Of a stretch of DNA of 19,794 nt, positions 16,195 to 19,794 are shown piece by piece; position 1 is the stretch's first letter; each line of letters begins with the position of its first letter. A model generated the notes under the pieces. That model saw only the letters and a program-made list of their open reading frames with translations, did not search any database and was not told the DNA's origin. The position numbers and the translations under genes were made by a program. This stretch comes from Candidatus Cloacimonadota bacterium (GTDB lineage: Bacteria; Cloacimonadota; Cloacimonadia; Cloacimonadales; Cloacimonadaceae): positions 1 to 19,794 of the forward strand of contig JAEZUG010000102.1 of NCBI GenBank assembly GCA_023421135.1, read 5' to 3'.

Positions 16195-17193
16195 CTACAG
16201 CTTGACCATATAATCCACCAGGTCGGTCACCCGGCAGGAATATCCCCACTCGTTGTCGTACCAACTGAAGACCTTCACCATGGTTCCCTTCACATAGGTG
16301 ATCAGAGAATCATAGATGGAGGAATGAGCATTGCCAACTATATCTATGGAGACGATCGGCTCGTCGCTATATTGCAGGAAGCCTTTCATATAGGTCTCGG
16401 CAGCTTCTTTGATGGCAGCGTTAACTTCTTCCTTGGTGGTGGGACGCTCGGTATTGACTGCCAGATCGACCAGAGAACCATCCGGAGTAGGCACTCTGAT
16501 GGCAACGCCATCCAGCTTGCCGGAAAGCTCCGGGATCACCAGTCCGATTGCCTTGGCGGCACCGGTGGAGGTGGGAATCATGCTCATAGCGGCGGCTCTG
16601 GCTCTTCTGAGGTCGCTATGCGGGAAGTCCAGGATGCGCTGATCGTTGGTGTAGGAATGGATCGTGGTCATGATCCCTTCCTTGATGCCAAAGTGATCGT
16701 GAATCACCTTGGCCACGGGAGCCAGGCAGTTCGTGGTGCAAGAGGCATTGGAGACGATCAAATCTGTGGCTTTGAGAGTTTTATGATTCACTCCCATCAC
16801 GATGGTGGCATCGATGGCATCCTTGGCAGGAGCTGTGAGCACAACCTTCTTAGCCCCGGCTTTGAGGTGTTTGGAAGCCTTTTCTTTGCTGGTGAAGATA
16901 CCAGTGGATTCCACCACGACATCCACTCCCAAATCTGCCCAGGGCAGGTTTTCAGGATCTCTCTCGGCAAAGATGCGGATCTTTTTGCCATCTATCACTA
17001 GGCTGTCTTCCGTGTGAGAGACTTCCCCGGGATAGATCTTGTGGATACTGTCATACTTGAACAGAAATGCCAGAGTCTTGGCATCCGTGAGGTCGTTTAT
17101 GGCAACGATGCTGACCTCGGGATAACGCTTCAGGAAGCTGCGCAGCACCAGGCGTCCAATCCTGCCGAAACCGTTGATAGCTACTTTGGTCAT
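16195..17193 (-). CDS. gap: Glyceraldehyde-3-phosphate dehydrogenase, type I
   Basis: A 332-residue enzyme of standard length. It oxidises glyceraldehyde 3-phosphate to 1,3-bisphosphoglycerate with NAD and phosphate (or the reverse) in the cytoplasm. Visible features: NAD-binding NGFGRIGR (7-14); N33-D34, with the Asp typical of NAD preference; the catalytic C152 in SNASCTTNCLAP; H179 of the catalytic pair; the S-loop after 180; and WYDNEWGYS near the C-terminus (311-319). The start follows AAGGAG (17204-17199 on the minus strand). It lies 11 nt downstream of the aldolase gene on the same strand, so the two are a glycolytic operon under the promoter before the aldolase. Confidence 0.97.
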   Translation of the reverse strand: MTKVAINGFGRIGRLVLRSFLKRYPEVSIVAINDLTDAKTLAFLFKYDSIHKIYPGEVSHTEDSLVIDGKKIRIFAERDPENLPWADLGVDVVVESTGIFTSKEKASKHLKAGAKKVVLTAPAKDAIDATIVMGVNHKTLKATDLIVSNASCTTNCLAPVAKVIHDHFGIKEGIMTTIHSYTNDQRILDFPHSDLRRARAAAMSMIPTSTGAAKAIGLVIPELSGKLDGVAIRVPTPDGSLVDLAVNTERPTTKEEVNAAIKEAAETYMKGFLQYSDEPIVSIDIVGNAHSSIYDSLITYVKGTMVKVFSWYDNEWGYSCRVTDLVDYMVKL

Positions 17194-17204
17194 CTTAACT
17201 CCTT

Positions 17205-18179
17205 TTATAACAATATACTGTTGTTTGCACTACCCGTGACCTGGCAGAAGCCCATGATGGTCTTTTGCATCACGTCTTCACCTTTGGCCAGCCACTTACG
17301 GGGATCGAACTTGCTCTTGTTTGGGATATAATCTTCCAGAGCCACACCTGCGGGACAGACGATGGCGTCCTTTTCCTTTTCCCAATAGGCCTGCACGGCA
17401 GTCGCCATATCCATCTGATAGTGAGTGTCTTTATTGATCTTCACGACTCCATTGGCGATGGCTTTGATCTGCTGTTCATCCGTGAGCCCGGAAGCTCCAT
17501 GCAGCACCAGGCCGCGCTCCACGCCGTTCTTGATCAGCAGAGCGTCGATCTCTTTGATCAGATCCAGACGCAGCACGATATTGGCACCTTTGGAAACTCC
17601 ATGATTGGTGCCCACGGAGGCAGCAAAGAGATCCACATTGGTCTTCATCACAAATTCCAAGGCCTCTTCGGGCTTGGTGTAGAGCTCGGTGTCTGAAACA
17701 ATCTCATCTTCCGTACCCTTGATATGCCCGATCTCGCCTTCCACCAGGATACCGTGTTTGTGGGCAACCGCCACCACTTCCTTGGTGATGCGGATGTTTT
17801 CTTCCAGCTTTTCTTTGGAAGCGTCTATCATCACGGAAGTTACCAGGTTACGTTCGATGCAGTAAACGATGAAATCAAAGTAGTTGGGAGTGGCGTGGTC
17901 AATGTGCAGTCCCACCCCGCTTTTGGGGAATTGAGCGGCAAAAGTCTTGATCATGGTGGAGATCAGCTCTGCCCCCACCTTGATGTCCTGAGAAGCTCCT
18001 GCGGCATACTTGCAGGCACCGCTGCTCATCTGCATCAGGCCGTCTGAACCCACGGCGTCGTAACCTTGCACAATCGCCCGGATTTGAGTGTCAAACACAA
18101 CGTTGGATGCAATGATCCCAAAGCGTTGTTTCTTTGCCTTCTGAAAAACCATGCCCAGTTGGGAACCGGTTAAAAACAT
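17205..18179 (-). CDS. fba: Class II (zinc-dependent) fructose-bisphosphate aldolase
   Basis: A 324-residue cytoplasmic enzyme, expected to interconvert fructose 1,6-bisphosphate with dihydroxyacetone phosphate and glyceraldehyde 3-phosphate. Class II signatures are present: LHIDHATP with D94 and metal ligand H95; VEGEIGHIKG (146-155); H193 in ASVGTNHG; H227 in VLHGASGL, the other metal ligand; and GVVKINKDT (244-252) binding the phosphate. The N-terminal ASNVVFD is typical of the family. The start is supported by GGAGG 5 nt upstream. The product feeds the GAPDH encoded immediately downstream. A related ketose-bisphosphate aldolase such as tagatose-bisphosphate aldolase is the main alternative, made less likely by the gap linkage. 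Confidence 0.93.
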   Translation of the reverse strand: MFLTGSQLGMVFQKAKKQRFGIIASNVVFDTQIRAIVQGYDAVGSDGLMQMSSGACKYAAGASQDIKVGAELISTMIKTFAAQFPKSGVGLHIDHATPNYFDFIVYCIERNLVTSVMIDASKEKLEENIRITKEVVAVAHKHGILVEGEIGHIKGTEDEIVSDTELYTKPEEALEFVMKTNVDLFAASVGTNHGVSKGANIVLRLDLIKEIDALLIKNGVERGLVLHGASGLTDEQQIKAIANGVVKINKDTHYQMDMATAVQAYWEKEKDAIVCPAGVALEDYIPNKSKFDPRKWLAKGEDVMQKTIMGFCQVTGSANNSILL

Positions 18180-18218
18180 CTTTACCTCCAGTAAATTAGG
18201 ATATTTAGTATGTCTATG

Positions 18219-18248
18219 ATAATATCAGTCTTTAGTCTCAGGCGTCAA
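18219..18248 (-). promoter_or_regulatory. Promoter of the fba-gap operon
   Basis: On the minus strand, TTGACG (18248-18243), an 18-bp spacer and TATTAT (18224-18219) are preceded by an extended -10 TG. The predicted start lies about 30 nt upstream of the fba ATG. Confidence 0.6.
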
Positions 18249-18279
18249 GGAAAATCTTCCAAAGCGTGAGTTTCGGGGA

Positions 18280-18324
18280 ATGGACGATATGGACACAATG
18301 GCCCTTATGGACGATATGGACTCG
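18280..18324 (+). repeat. Nonamer tandem array, ATGGACNNN x5
   Basis: Five 9-bp units: ATGGACGAT, ATGGACACA, ATGGCCCTT, ATGGACGAT, ATGGACTCG. A 15-bp segment is repeated exactly at 18280-18294 and 18307-18321. Being a multiple of three, it creates a short MDDMD-like reading frame, but that frame has no Shine-Dalgarno and runs into other repeats, so I do not call it a gene. Confidence 0.75.
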
Positions 18325-18384
18325 CTAAACGCGCTCTTCTTGCGCACTAACTACTCACCCATTCCAAACGCATATCATACTCAT

Positions 18385-18446
18385 GTGACACGCATGATTT
18401 TACATGGGTGTCACATGGGTGTCTCATGGGTGTCTCATGCGTGTCT
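18385..18446 (+). repeat. 11-bp tandem array with an inverted lead copy
   Basis: Four 11-bp units (CATGGGTGTCA, CATGGGTGTCT x2, CATGCGTGTCT) run 18403-18446. Just upstream, GTGACACGCATG (18385-18396) is inverted relative to 18403-18414 with one mismatch, making a 12-bp stem with a 6-nt ATTTTA loop. Confidence 0.85.
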
Positions 18447-18452
18447 GGTTAG

Positions 18453-18473
18453 TGACAAGTGACGAGTGACAAG
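18453..18473 (+). repeat. Heptamer tandem array E (3 units)
   Basis: The units are TGACAAG, TGACGAG, TGACAAG, immediately after the 11-bp array. They are followed by the 12-bp motif GAAGCTGGGAGA at 18486-18497. Confidence 0.75.
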
Positions 18474-18485
18474 AACAGCTTGGGT

Positions 18486-18571
18486 GAAGCTGGGAGACAA
18501 CGGCTGCGGCGAGTGAACAGTGAGTGACGTGGTGACGTGGTGACGTGACCTGTAGGTGTGAAGCTGGGAGA
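18486..18571 (+). repeat. Two copies of a 12-bp motif around TGAACAG and octamer repeats
   Basis: GAAGCTGGGAGA occurs at 18486-18497 and 18560-18571. Between them lie a single TGAACAG (18514-18520) and two tandem TGACGTGG octamers (18525-18540) followed by further TGAC starts. The same 12-bp motif is present on the minus strand at 10980-10969, again next to heptamers. Confidence 0.65.
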
Positions 18572-18597
18572 GAATCCTGTTGATCCCGTCGATCCAG

Positions 18598-18796
18598 TCA
18601 TCTGCGTTCTATTCATTTAACGAGGATTTCAGAATTAGAGGATTAGAAAGGAAAGAAATCTGTGTAAATCCGTTCAATCTGCGTCATCTGTGTTCTATTC
18701 ATTTAACGAGGATTTCAGGATTAGAAAGGAAAAAATCTGTGTATATCCGTTCAATCTGCGTCATCTGCGTTCTATTCATTTAACGAGGATTTCAGG
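18598..18796 (+). repeat. Long direct tandem repeat, 86 + 77 + 36 bp (partial)
   Basis: Copies start at 18598, 18684 and 18761, each with TCATCTG(C/T)GTTCTATTC and then ATTTAACGAGGATTTCAG. Full copies go on through GATTAGAAAGGAAA and AATCTGTGTA(A/T)ATCCGTTC to an AATCTGCG tail. Copy 1 has about 9 extra bases. The third copy stops after TTCAGG. No gene or obvious RNA was seen in it. Confidence 0.85.
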
Positions 18797-18848
18797 TTAT
18801 CAGAGTTCTATCGTCAGCCCCTATCCCCACTTCTCCCGCTGAATTTTC

Positions 18849-18877
18849 TTGACACAAGACATCCACCTCAATAGTCT
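18849..18877 (+). promoter_or_regulatory. Promoter of the double-HhH gene
   Basis: A consensus TTGACA (18849-18854), a 17-bp spacer and TAGTCT (18872-18877) predict a transcript starting near 18884. This places the in-frame TTG at 18877 upstream of the transcript and favours the ATG at 18904 or 18907. Confidence 0.6.
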
Positions 18878-18903
18878 TGCAGAATTCTGGAGATTGGTGG
18901 CAA

Positions 18904-19572
18904 ATGATGGATAAACCGCGCAGAAACTATGTGAGATACCTGGTCACAGAACGCGAGCAGAACATGCTGCTCTGCCTCTGTGGTATCCTGCTTTTGGGCT
19001 TTGGACTCAGGCTCTTTGCTTGGGAACCTTCCCGGCAAATTCAGCAAGACCGGGATGAACAAGCTTTGCGAACCGAGCTGGCCGCCCCGGAAAGCCTCCA
19101 GATCGATCTTCGCATAGCCTCCAAAGAAGAGCTGATGGCTCTCCCCGGGATCGGAGAGCATCGTGCCGCAGCCATCCTGGAGTATCGCGCTGCACATCCC
19201 TTCAACTCTGTGAACGAGATCATGAACGTCAGCGGCATCGGCCCGGTTACCTATGAGAATATGAAGCCTATGCTGCTGCTCTTTGGCAATTCCGAACCTC
19301 TGTCAGAAGGCAGAAGAACCCCCCGGAGCAGAAGCTCAGCCTCCACTGCTGCAGCAGTTTCGGATAGCAGCAGGATAGATCTCAATCACGCCAGCCTGGA
19401 AGAACTCTGCTCGCTCAGCGGCATCGGAGAAACCAGAGCCCGGGCGATTCTTGCCTATAGAGCAGAGCACGGCGCCTTCCGCAGCATCGAAGAGATCATG
19501 GATGTCCAGGGGATAGGCCCCGGTATCTTTGAGAGGAATAGACACAGGCTGATAGTGAACATTGAACAGTGA
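18904..19572 (+). CDS. Membrane-anchored protein with two helix-hairpin-helix domains (ComEA-like)
   Basis: A 222-residue protein from this ATG. A short basic N-terminus precedes one membrane helix (21-38), then an extracytoplasmic part. Two homologous ComEA-type HhH domains follow: 67-125, with LPGIGEHRAAAILEYRAAHPF and SGIGPVTYENM; and 157-217, with RIDLNHASLEELCSLSGIG and QGIGPGIFERN. A Ser/Arg-rich linker (128-156) joins them. The GIG hairpins bind the DNA backbone without sequence preference. ComEA proteins bind incoming DNA during natural transformation; most have a single such domain, so two in tandem is a variation. GGAG at 18889-18892 supports the ATG; ATG 18907 with GGTGG is nearly as good. 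Its last residues, stop codon and downstream DNA are TGAACAG heptamers. No other competence gene is in view, so a DNA-uptake role is inferred from the family. Confidence 0.87.
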   Translation: MMDKPRRNYVRYLVTEREQNMLLCLCGILLLGFGLRLFAWEPSRQIQQDRDEQALRTELAAPESLQIDLRIASKEELMALPGIGEHRAAAILEYRAAHPFNSVNEIMNVSGIGPVTYENMKPMLLLFGNSEPLSEGRRTPRSRSSASTAAAVSDSSRIDLNHASLEELCSLSGIGETRARAILAYRAEHGAFRSIEEIMDVQGIGPGIFERNRHRLIVNIEQ

Positions 19573-19608
19573 ACAGAGGGTGACCAGTGACAAGTGACCA
19601 GTGACAAG
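19556..19608 (+). repeat. Heptamer tandem array G overlapping a gene end (7 units)
   Basis: The units are TGAACAT, TGAACAG, TGAACAG, a 4-bp gap, then TGACCAG, TGACAAG, TGACCAG, TGACAAG. The TGA stop of the HhH gene (19570-19572) is the first three bases of the third unit, so the array extends into the coding sequence. Confidence 0.85.
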
Positions 19609-19648
19609 TCAGGTAAGCGCATAGCTAGGAGACTAAAGCCATAGTCCT

Positions 19649-19674
19649 GTAGGGGCAGACCTGCGTGTCTGCCC
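19649..19674 (+). repeat. GTAG-headed REP-like hairpin
   Basis: GTAG (19649-19652) is followed by an 8-bp perfect stem GGGCAGAC / GTCTGCCC with a 6-nt CTGCGT loop. The layout matches the hairpins at 10849 and 10882 (loop CGCCGT), but the stem sequence is different. It lies 40 bp after array G. No gene or typical terminator was seen in 19573-19794. Confidence 0.75.
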
Positions 19675-19730
19675 GTAAGGAACGGCATTTTAGGTAGCCA
19701 GCAAAACCACACACAGCCGAAATAGAGCCC

Positions 19731-19794
19731 TGAAGGGGCGCTTATCTGATAGCGATGGGCTGCCGCCCATCGCTATCAGATAAGCGCCCCTTCA
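19731..19794. repeat. Perfect 30-bp inverted repeat at the window edge
   Basis: Arms 19731-19760 and 19765-19794 are exact reverse complements around a TGCC loop. The centre is GATGGGC-TGCC-GCCCATC. The right arm ends on the last base of the window, so its true length is unknown. It could be a natural long REP-type hairpin, or a fold-back or contig-end artefact. Confidence 0.9.

Noticed and set aside
18280..18462. 60-codon frame beginning MDDMDTMALMDDMD
   Set aside because: It is made by the 9-bp tandem repeat and continues into the 11-bp and 7-bp arrays; no Shine-Dalgarno.
18403..18473. Possible CRISPR array from regular short repeats
   Set aside because: The units are contiguous 11-bp and 7-bp tandem repeats with no unique spacers and no cas genes nearby.
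18877..18903. TTG start nine codons upstream for the double-HhH protein
   Set aside because: The TTG lies at the end of the predicted -10 box, so it would not be in the transcript; ATG 18904/18907 follows GGAG and GGTGG.

Overview
The window looks like a chromosomal segment from an uncultured member of the FCB group, most likely Cloacimonadota. This is an inference. It rests on the C-terminal sorting domain of the giant surface protein (an NYPNPFNPSTTIRY-type FlgD-like/type IX domain), a LruC-domain secreted protein with an RCC1-like propeller, choice-of-anchor J and D modules, and intergenic DNA crowded with short tandem repeats and hairpins. No rRNA or tRNA genes, CRISPR array, transposase gene or phage gene was seen.

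Layout: (1) 1-441 is non-coding and repeat-rich. (2) 442-2560 holds a small lipoprotein gene followed 10 nt later by a secreted seven-blade propeller/LruC protein, closed by a perfect-stem terminator. (3) 2587-2908 is a dense run of hairpins and heptamer repeats. (4) 3091-10779 encodes a 2562-residue secreted multidomain protein containing an internal duplication of about 555 residues, followed by a strong terminator and a pair of REP-like hairpins. (5) 11172-15264 is a translationally coupled signalling operon: a periplasmic solute-binding-domain histidine kinase, a stand-alone receiver, and a hybrid kinase with receivers at both ends. (6) 15427-16035 is a WrbA-type quinone oxidoreductase. 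(7) On the minus strand, 18179-16195 is a glycolytic pair, class II fructose-bisphosphate aldolase then GAPDH, converging on wrbA across a bidirectional terminator. (8) 18280-18796 is a 500-bp field of four different tandem repeats. (9) 18904-19572 is a membrane-anchored double helix-hairpin-helix (ComEA-like) protein whose stop codon lies inside a repeat array. (10) 19573-19794 is repeats, ending in a perfect 30-bp inverted repeat exactly at the window edge.

How the parts fit: the aldolase and GAPDH catalyse neighbouring steps of glycolysis/gluconeogenesis. The three signalling proteins probably form a phosphorelay, but no output (DNA-binding) domain is present, so its target is unknown. The propeller/LruC protein and the giant protein are probably exported, the latter through a type IX-like system not encoded here.

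The most unusual feature is in the intergenic DNA. At least eight separate tandem arrays, in six intergenic regions, share a 7-bp period and a loose consensus of T-(G/T/A)-A-N-N-(A/G)-G. In several places they lie next to REP-like hairpins that carry a GTAG or GTGG head. These behave like one heptamer/hairpin repeat system spread between genes. Two 43-bp identical copies bracket the lipoprotein/LruC pair.
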